NCBI GenBank assembly: GCA_026390015.1
Contig: JAPLGS010000143.1
Span: 22,699 to 86,698, forward strand
DNA from: Chloroflexota bacterium
Lineage (GTDB): Bacteria; Chloroflexota; Anaerolineae; Anaerolineales; Villigracilaceae
DNA length: 64,000 bases
Reading direction: 5' to 3'
The notes under the pieces were generated by a model. It was not told the DNA's origin and did no database searches. It saw only the letters and a program-made list of their open reading frames with translations. Position numbers and translations under genes: made by a program. Positions 34,339-43,975 of this stretch are shown here, one piece after another. How positions within the stretch are numbered: position 1 is the first letter of the stretch; each line of letters starts with the position of its first letter.

Positions 34339-35988
34339 ATGTTAAGAAAGTTAACTCCTTCCAGATTGGTAATCATCATTATCGGGGGATTATTTATTTC
34401 TGAATTGTTCTCTATGGGGACGATTGCATTAATTAAATCATTAACCTATCTCCAGCTTTCGATCATCGACTCATTCATGTTGATATCCTTGGCGACACCT
34501 TTGTTGTATTTTTTTTCACTTCGGCCATTATTAAATGTGATTTCTGAGCGTGAAGCGGAAATTGATCGCCGCTATCAAGTGGAGGTGCAGCTTCGTGTCC
34601 AAACTAAAGCGCTGGAAACTGCGGCGAATGGAGTTGTCATCACAGACAAGGATGGGATCATTATTTGGGCCAATCAGGCGTTTGCACAAATGAGCGGATA
34701 TTTGATCGAAGATATTCTGGGAAAAAAAACCAGCTTGCTGAAATCAGGGGTCCAGTCGCAGGATTTCTACAAGAATTTGTGGGATACCATCCTTGCGGGT
34801 TTTGTATGGTATGGTGAGATCACCAATCGCAAAAAAAATGGCAGTAACTTTATTTCTGAGTTAACGATTTCACCGGTACTTAACGCATCTGGTGGGATAG
34901 AAAATTTTATCGCGATCAACCAGGATATAACCGAGCGCAAACAGGCAGAGGTCGCCTTGCGCGGAAGTGAAGAGAAGTTTCGAAATTTGCTCGACTGGAC
35001 ATTTGATTGGGAGATGTGGATGGATGGGCAGGATAAAGTCATATACAATTCCCCGTCCAGTGAACGTATTACAGGTTATCATCCTGGTGATTTTGTAGCC
35101 AATCCTGAGTTGTTAATGGAGATCGTTCATCCAGATGATCAAGAGATTTTTAAAAGGCACCTGATACGCTCTCATGATGCCTCGGTAGGCGCTATCAATA
35201 TAGAATACCGCATCATAGCTCATGATGGTAATGAGCATTGGATCAGCCATAACTGCCGCCCGCTCTTTGGGGCAGACAGCCGCTACCTGGGGCGCCGTGT
35301 GAGCAATCGTGATGTCACTGAGCAAAAACTAGCTGAAGAGGAAATTAGCGAACGTTTTCTGAAAGAGAAAATACTAACCGAAACGATCCATTCCATGCAG
35401 ATCAATATCGCCCGTGATCTGCACGATACGGTTGGTCAAAATATTAGCTACCTGAGAATGAAGCTGGATTTTCTTTCAGGCGAGTATCCTCATACGGATG
35501 AAGAAATAAAAACGGAAATCAGGAGCATGGGCAAAGTGGCGAATGAGTCTTATGACCTCATGCGGGGAACGCTGGCTGTCCTTCAAACAGAAAATATTGC
35601 CGACCTGTTCCGCTTTTTTACCCGTTACGCAGCGCAGGTCGAGGAACGTTCACAGATCAAGATCAACATTAAAAGCGATGGCGAGCCGCAATTATTAACA
35701 TCCAGCCAAATGAGGCAGTTATTTTATATATATCGCGAGGCACTCAGTAATATAGAGAAACATGCTGGTGCCACTCAGGTTTTTATAAAATTATTCTGGA
35801 ATGAATCTTCTTTGACCCTTGAGCTCGTTGATAATGGTTGCGGGATCGCGGCAGGCAAACTTAAGGCTGAAAACCATTATGGCTTAAAATTTATGCGGGA
35901 GCGGGCTGAATTAATGAATGGTTCGATCTCAATTCAATCTGAGGTTGGAGCTGGCACGAACATCACCATCTCTGTACCCTATGAATAA
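34339..35988 (+). CDS. PAS-domain sensor histidine kinase, NarL/DegS type
   Basis: A 549-residue membrane sensor. Two helices at about residues 6-32 and 42-62 anchor it. A first PAS domain (about 90-205, TAANGVVITDKDGIIIWANQAF) and a second PAS/PAC (about 215-335) follow. The HisKA_3 dimerisation domain has the phosphorylated His at residue 362 in IARDLHDTVGQN, and the HATPase domain has EALSNIEKHA and DNGCGIAAG. The partner regulator is encoded next. The signal is unknown. ATG at 34339 has AAGGA 7 bases upstream; the TTG at 34318 is less likely. Confidence 0.9.
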   Translation: MLRKLTPSRLVIIIIGGLFISELFSMGTIALIKSLTYLQLSIIDSFMLISLATPLLYFFSLRPLLNVISEREAEIDRRYQVEVQLRVQTKALETAANGVVITDKDGIIIWANQAFAQMSGYLIEDILGKKTSLLKSGVQSQDFYKNLWDTILAGFVWYGEITNRKKNGSNFISELTISPVLNASGGIENFIAINQDITERKQAEVALRGSEEKFRNLLDWTFDWEMWMDGQDKVIYNSPSSERITGYHPGDFVANPELLMEIVHPDDQEIFKRHLIRSHDASVGAINIEYRIIAHDGNEHWISHNCRPLFGADSRYLGRRVSNRDVTEQKLAEEEISERFLKEKILTETIHSMQINIARDLHDTVGQNISYLRMKLDFLSGEYPHTDEEIKTEIRSMGKVANESYDLMRGTLAVLQTENIADLFRFFTRYAAQVEERSQIKINIKSDGEPQLLTSSQMRQLFYIYREALSNIEKHAGATQVFIKLFWNESSLTLELVDNGCGIAAGKLKAENHYGLKFMRERAELMNGSISIQSEVGAGTNITISVPYE

Positions 35989-36025
35989 CCAGATAGGACA
36001 ACTTTATTTACAGGTTAACTAAAAT

Positions 36026-36670
36026 ATGAAAATAGTGATCATTGACGACCATGTACTTTTCCGCGAAGGTCTGGCAGCCATCGTTCGCCCTCAGGCGGAT
36101 ATTGAAATTGTCGGAATGGGCGGAACAGTCCGTGAAGCGACCGAGTTGGCTAAAGATCTCAAGCCGGATATCATTTTGATGGATTACAATCTGCCCGACG
36201 GCACCGGGGCAGATGCCGCCCGCGCGATACTTGAGAATAGCTCTTCATGCAAGATAATATTCCTAACCATGTCTGAGGATGATGACGATCTTTTTGCGGC
36301 CATTCGCAGCGGCGCCAAGGGATATTTAATGAAAAATATTCATCCCTCAGAATTGATTGCTGCGATTCGATCCGTTCAAAATGGAGAAAGCGCACTATCT
36401 CAAAGTATGACCATGCGCCTGATGGAAGAGCTATCCCGTTCTAAAAAGAAGGGACGTCCAGCTGAGAATACACTTACCTTAAGAGAGCTGGATGTATTAC
36501 GCGCGGTCGCAGCCGGTTTAACCAATCAGGAAATTGGAAGTCATCTTTATATTTCTGAGAACACAGTCAAATTCCATGTGCATTCCCTCCTTGCGAAACT
36601 TAATCTTTCTGATCGAAAAGAAGCCGCTAATTTTGCCCGCCAGCATGGGCTCATAATTAATAAGGATTAG
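36026..36670 (+). CDS. NarL/FixJ-family response regulator
   Basis: A 214-residue regulator. Receiver domain: acidic pair Asp7-Asp8, phosphoacceptor Asp53 in ILMDYNLPDG, Thr in IFLTMSEDD, Lys in GAKGYLMKN. C-terminal LuxR-type helix-turn-helix: LTLRELDVLRAVAAGLTNQEIGSHLYISENTVKFHVHSLL in two contiguous halves. It forms a two-component pair with the kinase 38 bases upstream. Targets are unknown. Confidence 0.93.
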   Translation: MKIVIIDDHVLFREGLAAIVRPQADIEIVGMGGTVREATELAKDLKPDIILMDYNLPDGTGADAARAILENSSSCKIIFLTMSEDDDDLFAAIRSGAKGYLMKNIHPSELIAAIRSVQNGESALSQSMTMRLMEELSRSKKKGRPAENTLTLRELDVLRAVAAGLTNQEIGSHLYISENTVKFHVHSLLAKLNLSDRKEAANFARQHGLIINKD

Positions 36671-36816
36671 AACTCATGCATTCTGAATGAATAAGATTCG
36701 CTTATCGGATCATCGTCAATAGAATCGAATTGTGAAAAGGCGGGAAAATGCAATCAGGCATTGGCAATGTTAATGCAACTTGAAATCAAAAATTGTGGAT
36801 CAGCAGTCCGGGGGCT

Positions 36817-37065
36817 TTAAAATTTCTCTTTGGCTGATTGCTCTAAAATATCGAACCCCATCACTGTCAATCGTTTCAATTCGGATCTGTGAACAGGTCG
36901 GCCATTCTCGAGCTTGTCCAGCATCCTGAGTAACGCTCCTCGGACTCCGCTTGCGCGATGCGCCCAAACTGAATCAGCTGATATCCTTTCAAGCCGGGCA
37001 AGCAGCAGTCGTAGGAGGTCAAGAGGTGGGAATTCGTCCATGTTAGTTAACAAGATCAGGCACAT
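36817..37065 (-). CDS. Small conserved-looking hypothetical protein
   Basis: An 82-residue protein (or 74 if the internal ATG at 37041 is used). The sequence is regular and Leu/Arg-rich: PPLDLLRLLLARLERISADS, WAHRASGVRGALLRML, and a C-terminal half suggesting helices. It looks like a real protein of the kind found near regulatory genes in Anaerolineae, but I cannot name it. No strong ribosome site is seen at either start. It stands alone on the minus strand between plus-strand genes. Confidence 0.5.
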   Translation of the reverse strand: MCLILLTNMDEFPPLDLLRLLLARLERISADSVWAHRASGVRGALLRMLDKLENGRPVHRSELKRLTVMGFDILEQSAKEKF

Positions 37066-37297
37066 TACTCAAATTTGAATATATCCGACGCGCGGTTATT
37101 TTAGCTGACGATATGGATCGCGCTGCGATATCCGCTGGTGAGGGATTTGTGTGCCACGCTATAGCTCAATTTTTCTGGTGATTATAACCATGATGTTCTT
37201 CATTTACTATCCCTTCTGAATCGCTGACATTAATAAATTTGCCAGAACGAAATCTTGGAATATTTAAACGCGCTAACTTTCAAACGTGAAAACCTAT

Positions 37298-37326
37298 TTG
37301 ACATCCATCCCTTTTTTTGCTACACT
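37298..37326 (+). promoter_or_regulatory. Strong sigma70-like promoter of the purine gene cluster
   Basis: TTGACA (37298-37303), 17-base spacer, TACACT (37321-37326), 52 bases before the deaminase ATG. The rest of the gap from 37066 to 37297 shows nothing I recognise. Confidence 0.75.
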
Positions 37327-37330
37327 AGAA

Positions 37331-37343
37331 GTTGTCAGACAAC
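37331..37343 (+). promoter_or_regulatory. GTTGTC-A-GACAAC palindrome, candidate GntR operator
   Basis: A perfect 13-nt palindrome starting 5 bases after the -10 box, where a bound repressor would block transcription. It has the TTGTCnGACAA form of many GntR-superfamily operators, and a GntR/UTRA regulator is encoded at 40932 in the same cluster. Confidence 0.65.
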
Positions 37344-37377
37344 TCAACAACCGCTAATCACTAACGGGAAACAGCTA

Positions 37378-38766
37378 ATGACAACTCTTCTCATAAAAAA
37401 TGCGCTTATTGTTACCATGGACGACCATCAACGGGAGATTCCCGAGGGTGGTCTCTTTATTCGAGACGGTATCATTCAACTGGTCGGCTTGAGCGCAGAC
37501 CTTCCTCAAACCGCCGATGAAATCCTCGATCTCAAAGGTCACATTGTTTTTCCGGGTCTCGTCAATACCCATCATCACTTTTATCAAACGCTCACGCGCG
37601 CCGTGCCTGCCGCGCAGGATGCCAACCTTTTCAACTGGCTCAAAACTTTATATCCAATTTGGGCGCGCCTGACGCCCGACGATATTTTTATTTCGACTCA
37701 GACCGCGCTGGCAGAACTGGCTCTTTCAGGATGCACCACCGCAGCGGATCACCTCTACCTTTTTCCGAACGGATCAAAACTGGACGATGAAATTGCCGCG
37801 GCTTCCGAGATCGGGATGCGCCTGCAAGCATCGCGCGGCTCGATGAGTCTGGGCGAATCCAAAGGCGGACTTCCGCCCGATTCAGTGGTGGATACCGAAG
37901 AAATTATTCTCAAAGATTCACAACGCCTCATCGAAAAATATCACGATCCAAAAATCGGCGCGATGACTCAGATCGTGCTCGCGCCGTGTTCACCATTCAG
38001 CGTTAGTGGTGACTTGATGAAACAATCTGCGAAAATGGCGCGGGCATATGGCGTGCATCTGCATACGCATCTCGCTGAAACCGAAGATGAAGAACAATTT
38101 TGTTTGGATAAATTTGGATATCGTCCCGTTGGTTATATGCAATCAGTAGATTGGATCGGCGATGATGTTTGGTTCGCACACGCCGTCTGGGTGAATTATG
38201 AAGAGATCAGAGTCTTCGCCAAACATAACTGCGGCGTGGCACATTGTCCCACTTCAAACATGCGGCTCGCCTCAGGCATTGCGCCTGTCAAGGAATATCT
38301 AAAGGCTGGTGTGAACGTTGGCCTCGGCGTGGACGGCTCCGCCTCCAACGATGGTTCGCATCTTCTAGCTGAAGTTCGCAATGCGATGTTGGTGTCGCGC
38401 GTCAAAGATGGCATGACTGGCTTCTCACTTTCAAATGATTCCAGCCGCAAACTGATGACTGCTCGCGAAGCGCTTCACCTTGGCACGCGTGGGGGAGCGG
38501 CCGTGCTGGGACGTAAAGATATCGGCAGTCTTGAAGCAGGTAAATGCGCCGACTTCTTCGCTGTGAATTTGAATCGGATTGGTTATGCCGGCATGCACGA
38601 CCCTGTCGCTGCCGTTGTCTTTGGTCAACCGTCCAATGTGGATTACACCGTGGTCAATGGAAAATTTGTTGTCAAGCAAGGTCAGCTCGTTACAGTGGAC
38701 GAACGCAAGTTGGTTGAAAAACATAATAAAGCTGCAAAACGATTATTGTCCGCCGGAGGGTTTTGA
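37378..38766 (+). CDS. 8-oxoguanine deaminase-like amidohydrolase (SsnA/TrzN superfamily)
   Basis: A 462-residue metal-dependent amidohydrolase. Metal ligands are visible in NTHHHFYQT (the HxH pair), HTHLAETEDE, the His of VAHCPTSN and the Asp of GLGVDGSASND. It matches proteins annotated 8-oxoguanine deaminase, which release ammonia to give urate; SsnA and hydroxyatrazine hydrolases are close relatives, so guanine or another aminated purine remains possible. ATG at 37378 rather than the longer frame from 37255, which would run through the promoter. It is the first gene of the purine cluster. Confidence 0.82.
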   Translation: MTTLLIKNALIVTMDDHQREIPEGGLFIRDGIIQLVGLSADLPQTADEILDLKGHIVFPGLVNTHHHFYQTLTRAVPAAQDANLFNWLKTLYPIWARLTPDDIFISTQTALAELALSGCTTAADHLYLFPNGSKLDDEIAAASEIGMRLQASRGSMSLGESKGGLPPDSVVDTEEIILKDSQRLIEKYHDPKIGAMTQIVLAPCSPFSVSGDLMKQSAKMARAYGVHLHTHLAETEDEEQFCLDKFGYRPVGYMQSVDWIGDDVWFAHAVWVNYEEIRVFAKHNCGVAHCPTSNMRLASGIAPVKEYLKAGVNVGLGVDGSASNDGSHLLAEVRNAMLVSRVKDGMTGFSLSNDSSRKLMTAREALHLGTRGGAAVLGRKDIGSLEAGKCADFFAVNLNRIGYAGMHDPVAAVVFGQPSNVDYTVVNGKFVVKQGQLVTVDERKLVEKHNKAAKRLLSAGGF

Positions 38767-38768
38767 GC

Positions 38769-39104
38769 ATGAGTGTTTTGATCGATACTTTAATTGTGCT
38801 CTCAAGAGGAATTCCAGGTTTAGTTGTTGCAGCTCTGGTGATGTTTTTTATGCTGCTTGCCTTGATTAGAAGGGAAACAGGTTTGATGATGATTGCCGCA
38901 CTGCTGATCATTCCGTTTGCATATACAATGGGTGCGTGGGGTGGAAGCCTGCTTTTTGTGCGGCTGCTGCCTATTTTCCCGCTACTGTCTGCTTTTGCCA
39001 TCAGCCGGGATGAAACTTTGCTCGCGTGGATCTTTCCATTCTTCCCTTTTATTTATCTTGTTTACGTTGTCTTTATCTTTATCGCTTCTGATTTTAGAGG
39101 ATGA
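38769..39104 (+). CDS. Small hydrophobic membrane protein
   Basis: Not recognised. A 111-residue protein, almost entirely membrane helices: about four segments (residues 5-32, 38-56, 60-76, 84-106), with IRRET and SRDET as short charged loops. It starts 2 bases after the deaminase stop, so it is translated with the purine genes. It could be a small transporter or an accessory membrane subunit. Confidence 0.6.
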   Translation: MSVLIDTLIVLSRGIPGLVVAALVMFFMLLALIRRETGLMMIAALLIIPFAYTMGAWGGSLLFVRLLPIFPLLSAFAISRDETLLAWIFPFFPFIYLVYVVFIFIASDFRG

Positions 39105-39134
39105 TCACAAATCAGCATTGTAGGGATCATAAAG

Positions 39135-40925
39135 ATGTCATCTTCCACAAAACTAACTCGAACACTAATTGATGTTGCCATGGGGCGCGCCCATGCCGAT
39201 CTTGTCATCCGCGGCGGAAAATGGGTCAGCGTGCAATCAGGTGAGATCATTCCCGGCACAGATGTTGCTGTTGTAGATGGTCACGTTGCATACGTCGGCT
39301 CGGATGCGAGTCACACCATTGGCGATAAAACAAAAATTGTCGATGCTCAGGGACGTTATCTTGTACCCGGGCTTCTCGACGCGCACATGCATGTTGAGTC
39401 AGGTATGGTCACGGTCACCGAGTTTGTGCGGGCTGTGGCAGTACGCGGCACAACCGGCATGTTCGTGGATCCGCATGAGATTGCGAATGTTTTTGGTCTC
39501 AAAGGCGTCAAGTTGATGGTAGATCAAGCCCAAAAACAGCCGATCCATGTTTGGGTACAAATGCCTTCGTGTGTACCATCCTCGCCGGGTTTTGAGACAC
39601 CGGGCGCCTCGATCGGTCCCAAGGAAGTGTCTGAAGCGATGAAATGGAAAGGTATCATCGGACTCGGCGAGATGATGAATTTCCCCGGCGTTTTCAAGAG
39701 TGATAAGAAATTACTTGATGAAATGTCAGCTACTCACGCCGCTGGAAAAACCATCGGTGGACATTATGCCTCGCCCGATCTTGGTCTGCCGTTCCATGGT
39801 TATGCCGCCGGCGGAGCGGAAGACGACCACGAAGGCACACGCCTTGAAGATGCCGTTGCCCGCGTGCGACAAGGCATGAAAGTAATGCTGCGTTATGGTT
39901 CTGCCTGGCATGATGTTTCGATCGGAATAAAAGCCATCACTGAAAAGAAATTGGATTCGCGTCGCTTCATCCTTTGTACCGATGACTCACATGCTGCAAC
40001 GCTCACCGAAGAGGGTCACATGGATCGTGTTCTGCGCCATGCGATTAGCGAAGGTCTCAATCCGATGACTGCCATTCAAATGATGACCATCAATTCCGCG
40101 GAGCATTTTGGTCTCACTAAAGAAATGGGGATGATCGCACCCGGCCGCTGGGCAGACGTGGTGCTCGTGGAAGACTTAATGAATTTCAAAGCTGAGATGG
40201 TCATCGCTAAAGGACAGATCATTGCCGAAAATGGAAAACTAATGATCGATCTGCCTGCTGTGAAATATCCCAAATGGGCCACGAAATCTGTGCATTTGAA
40301 GAGAACCCTCAAACCGCAGGATTTTGCCCTTCGGACGAGAGCAGCTACCGGGTCCGAAATTGATGCGCATGTCATCGGTGTGATCGAGAATCAGGCGCCG
40401 ACCCGCCATCTTAAGATGAAGGTCATCGCTCAAGATGGCGAAGTCAAATCAGATTTGAAACGTGACCTCGCGAAGATCGCATTGGTGGAACGTCATCGCG
40501 CGACCGGCAAGGTTACGGTGGGTTTGGTAAATGGATTTGAATTCACAAGAAATTGTGCGGTTGGTTCGACCGTGGCGCATGACAGCCATCACATGCTGGT
40601 GGTCGGCACGGATGATGAGTGCATGGCGATTGCCGCGAATGAATTGGCGAAGTGCGGCGGTGGTCAGGTGGTGGTCATGAATGGACAAGTGATCGGGTTG
40701 GTGGATCTGCCGATCGCGGGCTTGATGTCGAATGAACACGCCGATATCGTGGCGAAGAAAGTCGCATCGGTGCTCGAAGGTTTCAAAATGTGCGGAAGTG
40801 AATTGAACAACCCGAACATGCAATTGAGTTTGCTTGGACTGGTAGTGATCCCCGAACTGCGCATTTCAGATAAGGGACTTGTGGATGTGACGAATTTTGA
40901 TTTTGTATCTGTATTGGATGATTGA
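39135..40925 (+). CDS. ade: Adenine deaminase
   Basis: A 596-residue enzyme converting adenine to hypoxanthine and ammonia. Typical Ade features: RGGKWVSVQSGEIIPGTDVAVVDG at the start in two halves, the metal motif PGLLDAHMHVESGMVT, DPHEIANVFG, GHYASP, the CTDDSHAATL Asp, and the specific C-terminal domain with HDSHHMLVVGTDDECMAIAANEL. Length agrees with the family (570-600). It would feed hypoxanthine to the molybdenum hydroxylase at 57.9-61.8 kb. It is 30 bases from the previous gene. Confidence 0.93.
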   Translation: MSSSTKLTRTLIDVAMGRAHADLVIRGGKWVSVQSGEIIPGTDVAVVDGHVAYVGSDASHTIGDKTKIVDAQGRYLVPGLLDAHMHVESGMVTVTEFVRAVAVRGTTGMFVDPHEIANVFGLKGVKLMVDQAQKQPIHVWVQMPSCVPSSPGFETPGASIGPKEVSEAMKWKGIIGLGEMMNFPGVFKSDKKLLDEMSATHAAGKTIGGHYASPDLGLPFHGYAAGGAEDDHEGTRLEDAVARVRQGMKVMLRYGSAWHDVSIGIKAITEKKLDSRRFILCTDDSHAATLTEEGHMDRVLRHAISEGLNPMTAIQMMTINSAEHFGLTKEMGMIAPGRWADVVLVEDLMNFKAEMVIAKGQIIAENGKLMIDLPAVKYPKWATKSVHLKRTLKPQDFALRTRAATGSEIDAHVIGVIENQAPTRHLKMKVIAQDGEVKSDLKRDLAKIALVERHRATGKVTVGLVNGFEFTRNCAVGSTVAHDSHHMLVVGTDDECMAIAANELAKCGGGQVVVMNGQVIGLVDLPIAGLMSNEHADIVAKKVASVLEGFKMCGSELNNPNMQLSLLGLVVIPELRISDKGLVDVTNFDFVSVLDD

Positions 40926-40931
40926 GGAAGT

Positions 40932-41645
40932 ATGTCAAATTTTCCGTTTCAACGTTTGCAAATTGATCTTGCCGCTTTAATCGCGCGCACACCTGCGGGC
41001 GAACGCCTTTTGTCTGAACCTGAACTGTCGAAGGAACTTGGCGTTTCGCGCGCCACCCTGCGTGAAGCGATGCGTTCTTTTGAAACTCAGGGCTTGATCC
41101 GCCGCAGGCAGGGATCAGGAACTTTTGTCGTCGGCAAATCGCCTGCGCTGGATAGCGGCCTTGAAGTGCTTGAAAGCCTTGAGACCATGGCGAAACGTTT
41201 GGGGTTTGAAGTGTCAGTCAGCAAATTGAGCGTTGAAGCTGTCTCGGCAAATGAAGAACTCGCGGCCGCATTGAATGTTTCTCAAGGCGCGCGTTTGACT
41301 CGTGTGCAGCGTGTGGTGAATACAGACGGCCGCCCGGTTGCCTATCTGGTGGATATTTTGCCGGAAGAATTACTGCACTCCGAAGATCTGCCCGAAAATT
41401 TTCACGGCTCAGTCCTCGACTTTTTACTGGGTCGCGGCGATTCTTTGTCATCTTCCCGCGCCAATGTCAGCGCCATCGGCGCAACCGCAGATGTTGCCAA
41501 GGCACTTGAGATTCAGCGTGGTGATGTTTTGCTGCATTTCTATTCGCAGTTATTCGATGTCAACGGCAAGATTGTCGATTATTCGTTGAGTTACTTTATC
41601 CCCGGATATTTCCACTTCCATGTTGTGAGGCGGGTGGGAAACTAA
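40932..41645 (+). CDS. GntR-family regulator with UTRA domain (HutC-like)
   Basis: A 237-residue regulator. The N-terminal winged helix (about residues 10-70) shows LLSEPELSKELGVSRATLREAMRSFETQGLIRR split over two helices, then RQGSGTFV. The C-terminal UTRA ligand-binding domain runs from about residue 85. UTRA proteins sense small metabolites; a purine or degradation product is likely here. It starts 6 bases after adenine deaminase, and a fitting operator lies at 37331-37343 over the cluster promoter, so autoregulation of the cluster is probable. Confidence 0.88.
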   Translation: MSNFPFQRLQIDLAALIARTPAGERLLSEPELSKELGVSRATLREAMRSFETQGLIRRRQGSGTFVVGKSPALDSGLEVLESLETMAKRLGFEVSVSKLSVEAVSANEELAAALNVSQGARLTRVQRVVNTDGRPVAYLVDILPEELLHSEDLPENFHGSVLDFLLGRGDSLSSSRANVSAIGATADVAKALEIQRGDVLLHFYSQLFDVNGKIVDYSLSYFIPGYFHFHVVRRVGN

Positions 41646-41712
41646 CTTTGTTGAAAAGTTTTCAGGTTGGAATTACCAACCCGCAAACTTGTAACTTATT
41701 AAGGAGAAAATA

Positions 41713-42912
41713 ATGACAGACAAAATTCAAGAAATTCAAAAGCGTGTAGACGCCTCCCGCGAGGACATCATTAAATTCATGCGCGAGATCTGTGCCATCC
41801 CTTCCATGGAATCGAAGATCGGTCCCGTTGGCGAGCGCATTCAAGCCGAGATGAAAAAGCTTGGCTACGATGAAATCCGCTTTGACAAAATGGGCAACAC
41901 CATCGGGCGCATTGGGAATGGCAAAAAAGTGATCGTCTTTGATTCACACATCGACACTGTTGGTGTGGGCGACCCAAGCGAATGGGAATGGGATCCATTT
42001 ATCGGCAAAGTTGAAGACGGCATTCTCTATGCGCGCGGCGCATGCGACGAAAAAAACAGCACGCCCGGCATGATTTATGGACTCGCCATTGCGCGTGACC
42101 TCGGCCTGCTGGATGGTTGGACAGCCTACTATTTCGGCAACATGGAAGAATGGTGTGACGGCATCGCCCCCAACACTTTCGTGGAAGTGGACCCGAAGAT
42201 CAAACCTGATTTCGTCGTCATCGGCGAGCCGACCAAGATGAAAGTTTATCGCGGTCACAAAGGTCGTCTTGAAATGAAAGTAACAGCCAAGGGCAAGTCC
42301 GCGCACGCCGCGAGCAATCATCTTGGTGACAACGCCATTTATAAACTACTGCCCGTCATCGCAGGCATTCGCGACCTCGAACCCAAACTTGGCGACCATG
42401 AATTTTTAGGTCACGGCAAGATCACGGTCAGCGATATGCATGTTCAAACCCCATCCCTCAACGCAGTCCCCGACGAAGCCATCATCTATATCGATCGCCG
42501 CATGACCTTTGGCGAAACAAAAGAACAAGTCAAGAAACAGGTCGAAGATCTGATTCCCGCTGAATTCAAAGATTCGGTCAAAGTTGAAGAACTCTTCTAC
42601 GACGAACCATCTTATACCGGCTTTGTTTTCCCCGTTGATAAATATTTCCCAGCCTGGGCACTGGATGAAGGACATCCGCTCGTAACTGCGGGGCAGTTGG
42701 CACGCACAACGATCGGACTTACTGACACCCCAAGCAGCAAGTGGAGTTTCTCCACGAACGGCATTTACTGGGCTGGCAAAGCGGGCATTCCGTCCATTGG
42801 GTTTGGTCCCGGCGACGAAGAGACTGCTCACACTGTCAGAGATTCTGTTTCGCTTGATGACATGGTCAAGGCGACAGAATTCTACGCGATCCTTTCGTCG
42901 TTGATCAAATAA
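41713..42912 (+). CDS. ygeY: YgeY-type M20-family metallohydrolase
   Basis: A 399-residue peptidase-family M20 protein. Metal ligands: DSHIDTVGVGD, GACDEKNSTPG, NMEEWCDG, and the late His in DEETAHTVRDS. It has the dimerisation domain insertion at about residues 180-290. It fits the YgeY family tied to selenium-dependent purine hydroxylase clusters, where it is thought to hydrolyse an N-acyl or carbamoyl intermediate of purine breakdown; the exact substrate is inferred. It starts after AAGGAG and is followed 32 bases later by the YgeW-like gene, the same pairing as in E. coli. Confidence 0.85.
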   Translation: MTDKIQEIQKRVDASREDIIKFMREICAIPSMESKIGPVGERIQAEMKKLGYDEIRFDKMGNTIGRIGNGKKVIVFDSHIDTVGVGDPSEWEWDPFIGKVEDGILYARGACDEKNSTPGMIYGLAIARDLGLLDGWTAYYFGNMEEWCDGIAPNTFVEVDPKIKPDFVVIGEPTKMKVYRGHKGRLEMKVTAKGKSAHAASNHLGDNAIYKLLPVIAGIRDLEPKLGDHEFLGHGKITVSDMHVQTPSLNAVPDEAIIYIDRRMTFGETKEQVKKQVEDLIPAEFKDSVKVEELFYDEPSYTGFVFPVDKYFPAWALDEGHPLVTAGQLARTTIGLTDTPSSKWSFSTNGIYWAGKAGIPSIGFGPGDEETAHTVRDSVSLDDMVKATEFYAILSSLIK

Positions 42913-42943
42913 ATCCGCAAACAAAAAACAAGGAGACTAAATT

Positions 42944-43933
42944 ATGCAAACAAATTTTCGTGGACGTGATTTGATCGGCGACCTCGACTTCACCAAAGAG
43001 GAAGTTGAAACTGTTTTGGAAGTAGCCTGGGATCTAAAGCGCAAACGCGCACTCGGTGAGCCGCATCCATACTTGCGTGATAAGGTGCTGGCGATGTTGT
43101 TCTTCTTCTCATCCACGCGCACCCGCGGATCATTCGAAGCGGGCATGGCGCAGCTTGGCGGTCACGGCGCGTTCATCGACAGCAACACCACCCAGATTTC
43201 GCACGGCGATACGCCTATCGAGATCGGCGAGATCTACGGGCGCTATTTTGACGGCATTGCCATTCGTCATTGTGACTTTGGTGATGGCAATAAATATTTG
43301 AACGATGTAGCCAAATCCAGCCGCGCTCCTGTTTTAAACATGCAATGTGATATTTATCATCCCTTCCAGTGTCTTGCTGATCTGATGACCATCATGGAAA
43401 AAAAGGGCAAGGATCTGCGCAAGAAGAAAATCGTCGTCTCCTGGGCGTACGCGGCTTCCTACCTCAAGCCGATTTCCGTTCCGCAGTCGCTTATTCTTCA
43501 GATGCCGCGCTTCGGCATGGATGTGACGCTTGCGTATCCGCCAGAGTTTCCACTCATGCCTGAGATCGTGGAGCAGGCCAAAGAGCAGGCAAAGATCGCA
43601 GGCACCAACTTCGAAATTATTGATACCAAAGACGGCATGACCGAAGCCTGCAAGGATGCGGATGTCATCTATGCCAAATCCTGGGGACCTCTTTTGACGA
43701 CGACCGATAAAGTCGAAGGCAAAAAACTTCAAGACATGTACAAGAACTGGTTAATGGATGATGCGAAACTTAAAGTCGCCAAACCCGGCGCGATCTACAT
43801 GCACCCGTTGCCTGCTGATCGTGAAGTAGAAGTCACCAACAGTGTCTTGGATGGTCCGCAGTCAGTGGTCTTTGACGAAGCCGAAAATCGCCTGCACGCG
43901 CAGAAAGCTGTCATGGCGTTGACGATGGCGTAA
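42944..43933 (+). CDS. ygeW: YgeW-type carbamoyltransferase
   Basis: A 329-residue aspartate/ornithine transcarbamoylase-fold enzyme. The carbamoyl-phosphate motif is SSTRTRGSFEAGM near residues 56-68; HPFQCLADL and MHPLPADREVEV are the other signatures. It is shorter than E. coli YgeW (about 396). In purine breakdown, phosphorolysis of a ureido compound would give carbamoyl phosphate for carbamate kinase. The acceptor or donor amine cannot be read from sequence; ornithine or other transcarbamoylase roles are alternatives but are less likely beside ygeY. Confidence 0.83.
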   Translation: MQTNFRGRDLIGDLDFTKEEVETVLEVAWDLKRKRALGEPHPYLRDKVLAMLFFFSSTRTRGSFEAGMAQLGGHGAFIDSNTTQISHGDTPIEIGEIYGRYFDGIAIRHCDFGDGNKYLNDVAKSSRAPVLNMQCDIYHPFQCLADLMTIMEKKGKDLRKKKIVVSWAYAASYLKPISVPQSLILQMPRFGMDVTLAYPPEFPLMPEIVEQAKEQAKIAGTNFEIIDTKDGMTEACKDADVIYAKSWGPLLTTTDKVEGKKLQDMYKNWLMDDAKLKVAKPGAIYMHPLPADREVEVTNSVLDGPQSVVFDEAENRLHAQKAVMALTMA

Positions 43934-43937
43934 GAAC

Positions 43938-43964
43938 GTAAACAGGTAAATACGTAAACAGGTT
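43938..43964. repeat. Tandem CGTAAACAGGT repeat
   Basis: Two direct copies of CGTAAACAGGT about 17 bases apart directly before the four-helix-bundle gene. After the gene, two copies of GTATACCTG occur at about 44499-44531. A related inverted pair is at 27.75-27.80 kb. Confidence 0.45.
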
Positions 43965-43975
43965 AGGAGGCAGGC

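Noticed and set aside
36671..36816. A gene or RNA in the spacer after the response regulator
   Set aside because: No frame, promoter pair or convincing hairpin could be seen.
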